Positions 54,148 to 62,803 of a DNA stretch of 64,000 nucleotides are shown in pieces. The first letter of the stretch is position 1. Every line of letters starts with the position of its first letter. The notes under the pieces were generated by a model, which made no database searches, was not told where the DNA came from, and saw only the letters and a program-made list of their open reading frames with translations. The position numbers were made by a program, and so were the translations under genes. The stretch comes from a bacterium EF100-94H03 bin56 (GTDB taxonomy: Bacteria > Pseudomonadota > Alphaproteobacteria > SP197): assembly GCA_002238685.1 (NCBI GenBank), contig MPMV01000013.1:32490-96489 (forward strand), given 5' to 3'.

Positions 54148-55241
54148 AGTTCATGGAACGAAGTGCACGGGGTGCCGCGACGTGGTGGAGGGGATGGCGG
54201 TCAATGAATGCGCTTACGAGGGCCGCCGCCGTCGCATCGGTCGCTCTGGTGGCTGCATGCGGCGGCGGCAGTGGCGGGGAAGGGCCGGCAGCTGTCGTTG
54301 AACCGCCGCCCTTGGACGAACCGCCGCGGCCGACCGTCCGGGTGATCGATGCGGACACGGTCGACATCGACGGGACACGATGGCGGCTCTTCGGCATCGA
54401 CGCGCCGGAGACGGCCCAGACCTGCCGCACGTGGGGACGGACCTGGGCGTGCGGGCAAGCGGCCACGGAAGCTCTCGTGTCGCGCTCCGCTGGCATGAGC
54501 TGCGAGGGCAGCGAGACCGACATCTACGGGCGCTCGATCGGGGTCTGCTCGGCGGGCGGCGACGACCTGAACGCCTGGCTCGTGGCCGAGGGCTGGGCTC
54601 TCGCCTACCGGCGGTACGCCGAGGACTATGTGGGCCAGGAGGACGAGGCACGGACGGAGAGGCGTGGGATCCATCGCGGGGAGTTTGTCGAACCGTGGAA
54701 CTGGCGGCGAGGCGGGCGGCTCGAGGGAGAGGACACGTTCACCTCGATCGCTTCCGGCGAACTGGACGTCGGCGCACTCGCCGACCGGATGCTCCGCGGC
54801 GACGATGCGCACGTGTACGGCCGCTGGCTGGACGACAGCGTGTTCGCGGTGGTGAATGACACGACTGGCATGGACTCAGTGGCCGTCTCCTTCGGCGCTT
54901 CGCCCGGCACGGCGCCCACCAGGATCGGTGGCGGTGTCTGGCAAGGGGCAATCGTCGCTATCGACACCCGGACCCGGGAGCGCATCTCGGGCGAGGCCGT
55001 GATCGATATTGACGATTTTGCCAACCCCGATGTCGATATCGCGTTCAGCGTCATCAAGGACGTGCATGGAGACGCCAGGGACGATCTCGGCTGGGAAAAC
55101 ATCCCGGTGGACGAGGGTGCGTTCCAGGCAAGGGGTGCGGGTGGTTCGATCGAGGGGCGTTTCTATGGGAGCGACCACGGTGACGTGGGAGGAGTCTTCG
55201 AGCGCGACAGCCTCCTGGGCGCGTTTGGCGCGGCGCGATGA
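54141..55241 (+). CDS. Lipoprotein with thermonuclease (SNase-like) domain fused to a TbpB-like barrel domain
   Basis: A 366-residue lipoprotein. A hydrophobic segment ends in the lipobox LVAAC (Cys near residue 40) and a Gly/Pro linker. The SNase-like domain (about 65-190) shows VIDADTVDIDGTRWRLFGID, APET, GRSIGVC and the WALAYRRY end block. The C-terminal part (about 255-366) reads VWQGAIVAID, DVDIAFSVIKDVHG, RFYGSDHGDVGGVF and GAFGAAR, the pattern of the TbpB B/D barrel domain of surface lipoproteins. The ATG at 54141 comes from leader copy C; ATG 54204, closer to the signal peptide, is an alternative. Confidence 0.75.
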   Translation: MSEFMERSARGAATWWRGWRSMNALTRAAAVASVALVAACGGGSGGEGPAAVVEPPPLDEPPRPTVRVIDADTVDIDGTRWRLFGIDAPETAQTCRTWGRTWACGQAATEALVSRSAGMSCEGSETDIYGRSIGVCSAGGDDLNAWLVAEGWALAYRRYAEDYVGQEDEARTERRGIHRGEFVEPWNWRRGGRLEGEDTFTSIASGELDVGALADRMLRGDDAHVYGRWLDDSVFAVVNDTTGMDSVAVSFGASPGTAPTRIGGGVWQGAIVAIDTRTRERISGEAVIDIDDFANPDVDIAFSVIKDVHGDARDDLGWENIPVDEGAFQARGAGGSIEGRFYGSDHGDVGGVFERDSLLGAFGAAR

Positions 55242-55642
55242 CCGGCAGACATGGCCGGTGGTGTCCCTTCCACTGCACGGTGGAACAGCTGACGCTCATC
55301 ACCAGGCGGGCGCGGCGAGCAGGCATGAGCCGTTCGGAGTTCATGGTCGCCTGCGCTCTCTACGACAGGCCGGACGGCCTGGGACTGCTGGTGAGGGCGC
55401 AGGAGCGCAAGGCGGTCCTGGATCAGCTCTCGGCCGCGGCCGAGGTGGCGGTGCGCCTGAGGACGCCGGTGCCCGATCTCGGCATGTCCGTGCTCGACGC
55501 GCGGGCCAGCGAGGACGGCGTGTCGGACTCCGACTTCATCGTCAAGGCCGCCATTGCGATCGATCCCCCCCCCGTGGCGAGGCGGACAAGGCTCTGGCCA
55601 TGGACCGGGAACGGGACCTCGCGGAGGCGGTGGATCGGGTGA
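55238..55642 (+). CDS. RHH/MobC-like small protein, frame apparently broken by a C9 tract
   Basis: A 134-residue ORF starting by ATGA overlap with the nuclease gene. HCTVEQLTLITRRARRAGMS then RSEFMVACALY resembles RHH proteins related to MobC. After residue 109 the frame crosses nine C (55565-55573) and then reads Arg-rich noise. With ten C the frame would continue RGEADKALAMDRERDLAEAV and a helical ERISFLERMAKDAALD; a further G added to the G5 run at 55751-55755 gives LVLPEHAAIWRSAVSRAI and a stop at 55869-55871 that overlaps the next GTG. So the intact gene was probably 55238-55871, about 211 residues. Confidence 0.6.
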   Translation: MTGRHGRWCPFHCTVEQLTLITRRARRAGMSRSEFMVACALYDRPDGLGLLVRAQERKAVLDQLSAAAEVAVRLRTPVPDLGMSVLDARASEDGVSDSDFIVKAAIAIDPPPVARRTRLWPWTGNGTSRRRWIG

Positions 55643-55867
55643 TTGTGAATCTTCCTGCGGCGCCGCCAGGGAAGGCTGCGCCGCTTTGGGAGACACTCCA
55701 TGAGCGCATCTCGTTCCTCGAGCGCATGGCGAAGGACGCCGCCCTCGATCGGGGGTGCTGGTGCTGCCGGAACACGCGGCGATATGGCGGAGCGCGGTGT
55801 CGCGGGCGATCGGCTCCTGCAGACGCTGGCGACCCCGGGCCCTGCGGCGCGGGCGGGAGGCCAATCG

Positions 55868-56722
55868 GTGAGGGGCAGGACGGGGACGTTTCTTCTGGGC
55901 GCCGCCGTCGGCGCCATGGTGACGGCAATGGCAACGGGTGTGGACCGTGCCGGCGATTTCGCGGCGGCCGTCGATCGCGTGGTGGCGCGCGAGGCCCTCG
56001 ACAGCGTGACCTCAGGCGCGCAGGACGCGGTGGACTGGCTCGCCGCCGGCGCCGGCACGGTGCGCGAGAAGCTCGACGGCGAGGGCGGCGGGGCGGTGCT
56101 CTCCGGCCCCGCACGGATCATCGACGGCGACACGCTGGAGGTGGCCGGCGCACGCGTGCGCCTCTTTGGCATCGACGCACCGGAGAGCGCGCAGCGCTGT
56201 CTCTCGGCCATTCAGCCCTGGCCCTGCGGCCAGGACGCCACCCGTGCGCTCGCCGGGCGCATCGGCTCAGAGCCCGTCGCCTGCGAGGAGCACGACCGGG
56301 ACCGCTACGGGCGGATCGTCGCCGTCTGCCGGGTGGCGGGCGAGGACGTGAACGCCTGGATGGTCAGCGAGGGTTGGGCCTTTGCCTACCGCACCTACTC
56401 GCTGCGCTACGTGGCCGACGAGATCGCGGCGAGGGCGGAGGACCGCGGGATCTGGCGGGGCAGGGTCGTGGCGCCCTGGGACTGGCGCGCCGGCGAACGG
56501 CTGCCGGCCATGGCGGCGATCCCCGAGCCCGGCGCGTTCGGGCAGCCCGGAGCGCAGGGGTGCGTCATCAAGGGCAACATCAGCGCGAGTGGCGAACGCA
56601 TCTACCACGTCCCGGGCGGCGGCTTCTACGAGCGGACCGGCATCGACACCGGACGCGGCGAGCGATGGTTCTGCTCCGAGGCCGAGGCCCGCGAGGCGGG
56701 ATGGCGGAAGTCGCGCCGGTAG
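55868..56722 (+). CDS. Membrane-anchored thermonuclease (SNase-like) protein
   Basis: A 284-residue protein from GTG 55868, seven bases after GGGAGG. One N-terminal membrane helix (TFLLGAAVGAMVTAMATG) anchors an SNase domain: IIDGDTLEVAGARVRLFGID, APESAQRC, DRDRYGRIVAVC and VSEGWAFAYRTY. The C-terminal extension, CVIKGNISASGERIYHVPGG and ERWFCSEAEAREAGWRKSRR, is the extra domain common in alphaproteobacterial SNase-like proteins. It resembles the nuclease part of the 54.1-kb lipoprotein but lacks the barrel domain. Confidence 0.85.
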   Translation: MRGRTGTFLLGAAVGAMVTAMATGVDRAGDFAAAVDRVVAREALDSVTSGAQDAVDWLAAGAGTVREKLDGEGGGAVLSGPARIIDGDTLEVAGARVRLFGIDAPESAQRCLSAIQPWPCGQDATRALAGRIGSEPVACEEHDRDRYGRIVAVCRVAGEDVNAWMVSEGWAFAYRTYSLRYVADEIAARAEDRGIWRGRVVAPWDWRAGERLPAMAAIPEPGAFGQPGAQGCVIKGNISASGERIYHVPGGGFYERTGIDTGRGERWFCSEAEAREAGWRKSRR

Positions 56723-56781
56723 CCAGTCCGGTCATTCCGGGTCGGGCGTCTGGCGGGCGAGCCTTCACAAAGGAGGACGAC

Positions 56782-57336
56782 ATGCGTTTGAAACGACGGG
56801 GCGAGCGCATCTTCATGCTGCTCGTCAACGACCTTGGCGGGGTGGCGCCCTTCCTGGCGGCATTGCTTCTGTCGTCGGGTGCTTCGGGTGTGGCCGCGTC
56901 GGCTCCGACGCCCGAGGCGACGTCGATGAACGTTGCCATCGACGATGACACCACGCGGGTCCGCGGGTTTGCGGTCGACGTCGCCGGCGTGTCGTGGCGT
57001 CTCGGGCTTCTGGTCGCCTGCGACGTGACGACGGGGCGCATCGAGGCCCATCTCTCCTTCGGTCCCTTCCCGGCGGACCGGCCTCTCCAGGCGGCGGTGC
57101 GCGGCCCCGGCGGTACGGTCGAGCGGTTCGGGCCGGTGGTGCAGACCGAACACGGCTGGCGGAGCGGGTTCCATTCTCCCGTGGTCGAGGGCCGCGACGA
57201 TGTCCTGCGGCTGATGGCCGCGGCGTTCGGCGAAGGGGCGCTGATCTCGAACGGATGGCGGTCGGTATGGAACCGGATCCCGGCAGCCGACAACGACCGG
57301 GCACACCGGGACATCCTGGAGTGCGCCGGGACATGA
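56782..57336 (+). CDS. Exported protein, paralogue of the 52.3-kb protein
   Basis: A 184-residue protein with a signal peptide or anchor (FLAALLLSSGASGVAASAP). The mature part, RLGLLVACDVTTGRIEAHLSF, is followed by FHSPVVEGRDDVLRLMAAAF, GALISNGWRS and AADNDRAHRDILECAG, colinear with the protein at 52302-52913, including both Cys. The ATG at 56782 follows AAAGGAGG. Unknown function. Its stop overlaps an ATG of the next gene (ATGA). Confidence 0.68.
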   Translation: MRLKRRGERIFMLLVNDLGGVAPFLAALLLSSGASGVAASAPTPEATSMNVAIDDDTTRVRGFAVDVAGVSWRLGLLVACDVTTGRIEAHLSFGPFPADRPLQAAVRGPGGTVERFGPVVQTEHGWRSGFHSPVVEGRDDVLRLMAAAFGEGALISNGWRSVWNRIPAADNDRAHRDILECAGT

Positions 57337-57356
57337 CCGGTGTGGAGATGACAACG

Positions 57357-57872
57357 ATGACGAAGCGAACGATCTATCTCGCCAACCCATACGGATTTTC
57401 GGCCAGTCTCGCCGGCGGCCCCCTGCAGGACCTGGTGTGGGCGCTCGAGGAGCTGGGCGCCGAGGTCTGGGAGCCCTTCACGTGTGCGCATAGCCACGAT
57501 CCCGCGTCGCCCGGGTGGGCGTGGCGTACCGGGCAGCGCAACGTCGACCTGGTGCGCGGGGCCGACGCCGTCTTCGCCGTGGTCAACGGTTGCCCGCCCG
57601 ACGAGGGCGTGGCGTTCGAGATCGGCTACGCCGTCGCCTGCTGGAGGAAGCCGGTGTTCTTTTTCCGGGACGATTTCCGGCGCTGCGCCGACAGCGACGC
57701 CTATCCGCTGAACCTGATGCTGTTCGCCGGCCACGACGCCAACGGGTGGCGGATGTGCTGGTACGAGAGCGTCGCCGAGCTCGCCGATCCGGGCAAGGGC
57801 CTGGCGCGCTGGCTGGGCGGCGAGGAGATCGCACTGGCCGGGCCTGTCTTCGATGACCGCATCGCCTTTTGA
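57357..57872 (+). CDS. Nucleoside 2-deoxyribosyltransferase
   Basis: A 171-residue enzyme of the nucleoside 2-deoxyribosyltransferase fold, which swaps bases between deoxynucleosides. Motifs: IYLANPYGFS at the start, VRGADAVFAVVNG, and DEGVAFEIGYA with the nucleophilic Glu. The start is taken at ATG 57357, giving the usual short N terminus; ATGs at 57333 (overlapping the previous stop) and 57348 are alternatives. With nrdJ and two nucleases on the element it points to deoxynucleotide metabolism. Confidence 0.88.
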   Translation: MTKRTIYLANPYGFSASLAGGPLQDLVWALEELGAEVWEPFTCAHSHDPASPGWAWRTGQRNVDLVRGADAVFAVVNGCPPDEGVAFEIGYAVACWRKPVFFFRDDFRRCADSDAYPLNLMLFAGHDANGWRMCWYESVAELADPGKGLARWLGGEEIALAGPVFDDRIAF

Positions 57873-57916
57873 CAGCCGGGCGCGGCCGTCTGCACGCGGC
57901 CGGGAGGATGGGCCGG

Positions 57917-58426
57917 GTGAGCGCGTTCTTTCACAGTTGCCCGGTCTGCGGATCGACCTGGCCTTTCCGGGATGGCGTCCTGGAGGATTGCCCGCACTGC
58001 GGCGAGCATCACCTGGTGGCGGTCGAGCAGGTCCGTCCCCACGATGCCGCGGGTGACGCCTGCGGCGTGGCGACCGCCTGCCCGGTGGCTGACGCGGTGC
58101 CTCCGTGTGCGGATCAGCCGCGCGGCGGCGGATCGGGCTGCCGGCCGCCGGGTGCGTCGGGCGTCTTCCTCGTGGCGGGTTTCGCCGGCGTCTTCCCCGG
58201 CGCTTGCGTCCTGCCCTCGATGAGGCGGGTGACGGCGGCGGCGGAGGCCTGGATCCTGTGTGCCTTGAGGCTGTCCCTGATCTGCTCGGCCGTCACGCCT
58301 CGGCGATGGGCGGAGACGATCTGCGGCGCCAGACGCTCAAGGACCTCGTCCTGCGTGATTGTCGGCGGCGCGATGGCAGCGATATCGGCCTCGATCGCTT
58401 GCAAATCGAGATGGCTCTCGACGTAG
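57917..58426 (+). CDS. Small zinc-ribbon protein (C-terminal extent uncertain)
   Basis: From GTG 57917, nine bases after GGGAGG, the frame encodes SCPVCGSTWPFRDGVLEDCP and CGEHHLVAVEQ: two CxxC pairs typical of a zinc ribbon. After about 65 residues the sequence becomes the complement of the minus-strand gene at 58114-58437, so the annotated 3' part probably is not meaningful; both genes cannot be fully real as read. Unknown function. Confidence 0.4.
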   Translation: MSAFFHSCPVCGSTWPFRDGVLEDCPHCGEHHLVAVEQVRPHDAAGDACGVATACPVADAVPPCADQPRGGGSGCRPPGASGVFLVAGFAGVFPGACVLPSMRRVTAAAEAWILCALRLSLICSAVTPRRWAETICGARRSRTSSCVIVGGAMAAISASIACKSRWLST

Positions 58427-58437
58427 GTGCGGGACAT
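58114..58437 (-). CDS. Small conjugation accessory-like protein divergent from the relaxase
   Basis: A 107-residue helical protein: SRTYVESHLDLQAIEADIAA, ITQDEVLERLAPQIVSAHRR and GVTAEQIRDSLKAHRIQAS, ending in a Pro/Lys-rich tail. ATG at 58437 follows GGAGGAGAGG, a very strong ribosome-binding site. Small proteins of this size, divergent from MobF/TraA relaxase genes, often bind oriT; that role is positional inference. Confidence 0.65.
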   Translation of the reverse strand: MSRTYVESHLDLQAIEADIAAIAPPTITQDEVLERLAPQIVSAHRRGVTAEQIRDSLKAHRIQASAAAVTRLIEGRTQAPGKTPAKPATRKTPDAPGGRQPDPPPRG

Positions 58438-58780
58438 TGCCTCTCCTCCGGCTGAACGTCCGCCACTTTCCACCGGCGCACTGCACCCGTCAACCGGGGA
58501 CGGCGTTCGTGGCCCGTTGTGGCGCCGTTGTGGTGCTCCTTCCCGGACCGCCGGCGGAGCGATTGACGGGCGGTGGATTCCCGCTGTACCGTACCGACGT
58601 GACCAAAATATTTACTCACACCTGTGCACTGAAAGTGCGACCTGTTACAAGGCACAGACGGGAACAGGCCGGCGACGGTCACCAGTCAAGCCCTTCCGCA
58701 GGCCTGCGGCCCGCCGGAACCGCGCCATGTCTCTAGGAGCGGGCCTCGGCGGGGACCCCCTCAAGGGGGCGGGCCTCTAG
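58438..58780. other. Divergent intergenic region upstream of the relaxase, candidate oriT
   Basis: 343 bases between the small divergent gene and the relaxase. It contains a hairpin GCACT-GAA-AGTGC (58626-58638) beside an A/T-rich patch (AAAATATTTACT, about 58604-58615) that stands out in this GC-rich element, a CCCCC-TCAA-GGGGG hairpin (58756-58769), and a duplicated GCGGGCCTC (58739-58747, 58769-58777) flanking it. Position next to a MobF relaxase makes oriT plausible; the nic site cannot be assigned. Confidence 0.45.
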
Positions 58781-61700
58781 ATGGTCGCCACCGTCGGCCG
58801 GATGGCCTCCGATTCCTACTACCTGGAGGCCCAGAAGACCTGGCGGCCCGCCCAGGGCGGGGAAGGCGGCGGCGGACTCTTCCCCTGTGGCGGTGGAGGC
58901 GAAGCCGGAGGGACGCCGGCGGCGGGAGCTCCGGGCGAGGCGCCTCGCGGAGAGGCCGGCAGCGGCGCGTCTGGCTACTACGCCGGCGGCGAGGAGCCGG
59001 ACGGGGTCTGGTGGAATCCGGGCGGCATCTTCGGTCTCGAGGACGGGGCCGTGGTCGACAGCCGCGAGTTCCGGCGTCTCTATCACGGATTCGACCCCGA
59101 GAGCGGCGAGGCCCTGGTGTGCAACTCCGGCTCGGAGAAGCGATGCCCGGGCCTCGACATGACCTTCTCGGCCGACAAGTCCGTCTCGGCGCTGTGGGCG
59201 ATCGCAGGCAAGGACCTGCGCGACGAGATCGCGAAGGCGCACAACGCCGCCTGCCGGACGGCCCTCGACGAGATCGTGCGAAAGCACTGCAACTGGACGC
59301 GGACGAGGCCCAAGGGCGGGGACATCGAACTCGTGCGCGCGGAGATTGCCGGGGCCATGTTCCAGCACGGAACGAGCCGGGACAACGACCCGCAGCTCCA
59401 CACTCACTGCCTCGTCTTCAACCTCACCCAGGCCGAGGACGGCGAGGTCCGCTCGCACCACCGGACACCGGTCTTCCGCTGGAAGAAGGCTGCCGGCGCC
59501 ACCTACCGGAACGCTCTCGCCTGGAACCTGCAGGAGCGACTTGGGATCCGAATGGAACGGTACGGGAAGGACGAGGCCTTCACCCGCGTGGCGGGCATGC
59601 CGGAGAGCCTGGTCGCCGAGTGGTCGAAGCGGCGCCGGACGATCGAGGGCATGGCCGAGGGCATGGGCTTTGCGACCGGCGCGAACGCGGCCGCCGCGGC
59701 GGCGCTCAACAAGGCGACGCGGCGCGAGAAGGTGGCCGGCCAGGGCGGCGAACTGCGCCATGTCGCGTGGGACCTCGAGGCAGCCGCCCACATCGGGAAC
59801 AGGGAAGACTTCGTTGCGGGACTGACCGGCCAGGAGGTGGCGGCCACCATCGAGGAGATCGGCGTGGCGACGGAGCGTCTCGACAGGATCCCCCGCGACA
59901 TTACCGCCCACGAGGCGGTGTTCCGGCTGCCGGACATCGTCGAGCGGGCGATGAACGCGACAGCCGCCACGCTGGGCCCGGCGACGGCGCGGGCCAGCGT
60001 CGAGCGGGTGCTGGGCAACGAGGAGGTCGTCGAGCTCGACATGCCGCCTGCCTCGCTGGAGGTCGACTACGGCCTCGCCCACACGCGCGTCTTCTCGACG
60101 CAAAGCGAGATCGACATGGAGGCGGCGGTGGGGCAGATGGCGGCGGCTGCCGCGATGGACTCGCGCCTGGCGATCGACGGCGAAGGCATCGAGGTCAAGC
60201 TGGCGGAGATGCGCTACGAGGGCCGCGCTCTTTCCGACGAGCAGGTGGAAGCGATCCGTCACGGCGCTGGCGCCGGCAGCGGACACCTCGCCATCATCGA
60301 GGGCGCGGCGGGCGCCGGAAAGACGACGACCCTGCGGCCGATCGTCGACCTCTACAAGGAGCGGGGATGCACCGTCATCGCGACCGCCGTTGCCTGGCGT
60401 ACTGCCGTGTCGCTGGGCAACGACTGCGGCGTCACGCCCTATTCGGTCGATCGCCTGCTGCGGCGCGTTGCGAAGGGCGTCATGGAACTCGACGACAGGA
60501 CGGTCGTCGTCGTCGACGAAGCGGGCATGCTCTCGACGCGGCAGACCTACCACCTGATGCGGCTGGCCCGGGAGCACGGCTGCAAGGTCATCGCGGCCGG
60601 CGACACGGAACAGCACCAGCCGATCGGGGCGGGTCCCGGCCTGCGGCTGATGCGCCAGGCCGTCGGCGGCGTGCGCGTCGACGAGATCCGCCGCCAGACG
60701 CCCGACGCCGAGGACGTACTCACTCACGTCGATGGGCTCGATCCCGAGACAGCGCGGCTGCGGGCGGGCCTGATGAGCGCCGGCGAGCGGCGCCGGACGG
60801 TCGCCAGGCTGGAGGCGATGGAAGACAAGCCCGACGTCGCGTCCTGGCAGATCGGCGTCTCCGAGGCGATCAGGGACGGCCGCGCCGACGAGGCGATCGC
60901 GGCACTCGGCGTTCGCGGACGCTTCCACGTCGGGAAGGATCTCGAGGCGACGCTGACGCGCCTGGTGGACGACTGGGAGGCGTGGCGGCGGGACAATCCG
61001 GAGCGCGTCGCCACCGTCATCGCGCGCACCCACGACGAGGTGGCGGCGCTCAGCCACATCATGCGCGAGCGCGTTCTCGAGGCTGCGGGCGGGGACGGCG
61101 AACGGGTGGTGGTTCATGCCTGCGGCGCCCGCTCCGACGACGACCGCGTGAGGCCTCTCGAGATCGCCCGCGGCGATCTTCTGCGGATCGGCACCCTGGT
61201 CTGGGAGAAGGGCCTGTTCAACGGCACCATCGTCGAGATCGACGACATCACGGTGCACGGCAAGGGCGCCGACGGCGAACGAGTCGAGATCACCGGGCGT
61301 TCGGAATACGGCGACGGCGTCCAGTTCTTCGTCGACGAGGTGACCGACGTGTTCGGCCGGGTGCGGCTCGACCACGGTTACGCGATGACCGTGGCGTCCT
61401 CCCAGGGCCGCACGGTCGACGCCGCGTTCGTGCTCGCCGACGACCGCGCGGCGCGCCCGACAATCTACCCGGCGCTCACGCGCCACCGCGAGCACCTCGA
61501 GGTCTACGTCAACCGCGAGCCTGTCGCTCTCGCGGTGGCGGCAAGGAAGCCCGAGGACGAACAGGGGAACCCGGTGGGCGACGACGAGGTCGCTGATCAT
61601 CTCGCCCAGGCCTGGTCGCGGGACGGCTACAAGGAGGCGGCGCACGACTTCATGTCGCCCGAACTGGCCGACAGGGTCGAGGCGACCTACCCGGGCGGCA

Positions 61701-62803
61701 AGGGAGCGCCAGGGTGGCTTGCCGCCAACGACAACCGGCTGGGCACGCTGGGTGGCGTCGGGAGGGCGATCCGAAACGCCACCGACCGCTGGCGCTTCGG
61801 CGCGACCGTTGCCGGCCTCGGCGAAGAGATGCGCGAACTCGATGACGAGTACGACGCCCTGACGCAGACGTGGGCGGCGGCAGGCGGCGGCTCCGCCGCG
61901 CTGCGCGGGGGGGGGCGGGCGGCGGTTCCGCCGGGGTGGTCGGCGCCTTCCGCGCCCATGCCGGCCGGCAGCGCGATCTCGCGGGGCGGATGGCGCCCTT
62001 CGTGGCGAAGCCCGGCCGCTACGAGGCGCTGTGGCGCGAGGCGGGGGACGTCGCCGTCCAGGACGTGGTCAATTTCCGCGAGGGCGTCGACGAGCTCGAC
62101 GCCTGGGTCCGGCAGGCCGGCAGAAACGCACAGGGAAGTTCCGCAGACGCTGTGCCGACCGGGACCGGCGGCGAGACGGCGGAGCAGGGAGGCGGCATGG
62201 CGACTGCAGGCGGCGACATTCAGGTGCCGGGCCACATCGAGCAGCAGCTGCTGGTGGAGGCCTGCGAGGCGCAGGCCAGGGACCGGTTCCGCTGGATACC
62301 CGAGGGCAGGGAGCGTCTCGATGCGCTGCACGCCCGGGCGCGCGAGGCGCTGGAAAGCTGGCCGGGCGGCGAGGGCCGGCCCGGCGTCGAGCGGTTCGTC
62401 GACGACTATCCCAGGGCGTTGCGCGCCTGGGAGTCTGCCGGCGAGATCGCCGCGGGCATGGACGAGATCCGCGCGAACCCCGGCAGCGGCCGCTGGCAGG
62501 CCATCCTGCAGGCGATCGCGGCGGTCGAGGCCGATGCCGGCAGGATCTGGCACGACGAGACGCTGCGCATCGTCCAGCGCGACCTCGCGAGGCGCGGCGC
62601 GCTGGTCGGCGTCGAGGCATGGCTCGCCGCGGCCAGGGCCGAGCTGTCGCCGCAGGAGGAAGCGGCGGCGGCCGCCGTTGCGTCACCGCCGGCGCAAGCG
62701 CGGCCGAAGGAAGAGACGGCCCCGCCGCCGCGGGCGGCGGCCGCAAGGCCCGCCAGCCGGGCGCCGGAAAGGGCGCGGCGGGATCCGGATCGCATCCCCG
62801 TGA
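58781..62803 (+). CDS. MobF (TrwC/TraI) relaxase-helicase, correct reading ends at a G9 tract
   Basis: Conjugative relaxase that nicks oriT and unwinds the strand. The relaxase domain shows LDMTFSADKSVSALWAIAG near residue 125 and the three-His metal motif in DPQLHTHCLVF near 205. The helicase part has Walker A IIEGAAGAGKTTTLRPI near 506, Walker B VVVVDEAGMLST near 570 and GYAMTVASSQGRTVD near 866. After residue about 1045, at nine G (61907-61915), the frame turns into Arg/Ser/Pro-rich noise to the stop at 62803; one added G switches to the frame described in the next entry. The N terminus is short before the first Tyr pair (SDSYYLEAQ). Confidence 0.9.
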   Translation: MVATVGRMASDSYYLEAQKTWRPAQGGEGGGGLFPCGGGGEAGGTPAAGAPGEAPRGEAGSGASGYYAGGEEPDGVWWNPGGIFGLEDGAVVDSREFRRLYHGFDPESGEALVCNSGSEKRCPGLDMTFSADKSVSALWAIAGKDLRDEIAKAHNAACRTALDEIVRKHCNWTRTRPKGGDIELVRAEIAGAMFQHGTSRDNDPQLHTHCLVFNLTQAEDGEVRSHHRTPVFRWKKAAGATYRNALAWNLQERLGIRMERYGKDEAFTRVAGMPESLVAEWSKRRRTIEGMAEGMGFATGANAAAAAALNKATRREKVAGQGGELRHVAWDLEAAAHIGNREDFVAGLTGQEVAATIEEIGVATERLDRIPRDITAHEAVFRLPDIVERAMNATAATLGPATARASVERVLGNEEVVELDMPPASLEVDYGLAHTRVFSTQSEIDMEAAVGQMAAAAAMDSRLAIDGEGIEVKLAEMRYEGRALSDEQVEAIRHGAGAGSGHLAIIEGAAGAGKTTTLRPIVDLYKERGCTVIATAVAWRTAVSLGNDCGVTPYSVDRLLRRVAKGVMELDDRTVVVVDEAGMLSTRQTYHLMRLAREHGCKVIAAGDTEQHQPIGAGPGLRLMRQAVGGVRVDEIRRQTPDAEDVLTHVDGLDPETARLRAGLMSAGERRRTVARLEAMEDKPDVASWQIGVSEAIRDGRADEAIAALGVRGRFHVGKDLEATLTRLVDDWEAWRRDNPERVATVIARTHDEVAALSHIMRERVLEAAGGDGERVVVHACGARSDDDRVRPLEIARGDLLRIGTLVWEKGLFNGTIVEIDDITVHGKGADGERVEITGRSEYGDGVQFFVDEVTDVFGRVRLDHGYAMTVASSQGRTVDAAFVLADDRAARPTIYPALTRHREHLEVYVNREPVALAVAARKPEDEQGNPVGDDEVADHLAQAWSRDGYKEAAHDFMSPELADRVEATYPGGKGAPGWLAANDNRLGTLGGVGRAIRNATDRWRFGATVAGLGEEMRELDDEYDALTQTWAAAGGGSAALRGGGRAAVPPGWSAPSAPMPAGSAISRGGWRPSWRSPAATRRCGARRGTSPSRTWSISARASTSSTPGSGRPAETHREVPQTLCRPGPAARRRSREAAWRLQAATFRCRATSSSSCWWRPARRRPGTGSAGYPRAGSVSMRCTPGRARRWKAGRAARAGPASSGSSTTIPGRCAPGSLPARSPRAWTRSARTPAAAAGRPSCRRSRRSRPMPAGSGTTRRCASSSATSRGAARWSASRHGSPRPGPSCRRRRKRRRPPLRHRRRKRGRRKRRPRRRGRRPQGPPAGRRKGRGGIRIASP

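Noticed and set aside
55009..57336. Single 775-codon plus-strand frame spanning the nuclease cargo
   Set aside because: Only its last 184 codons (56782-57336) resemble a protein; the upstream part runs out of frame through two other genes.
58733..61645. 970-codon minus-strand open frame
   Set aside because: Antisense to the relaxase-helicase, whose catalytic motifs are intact on the plus strand.
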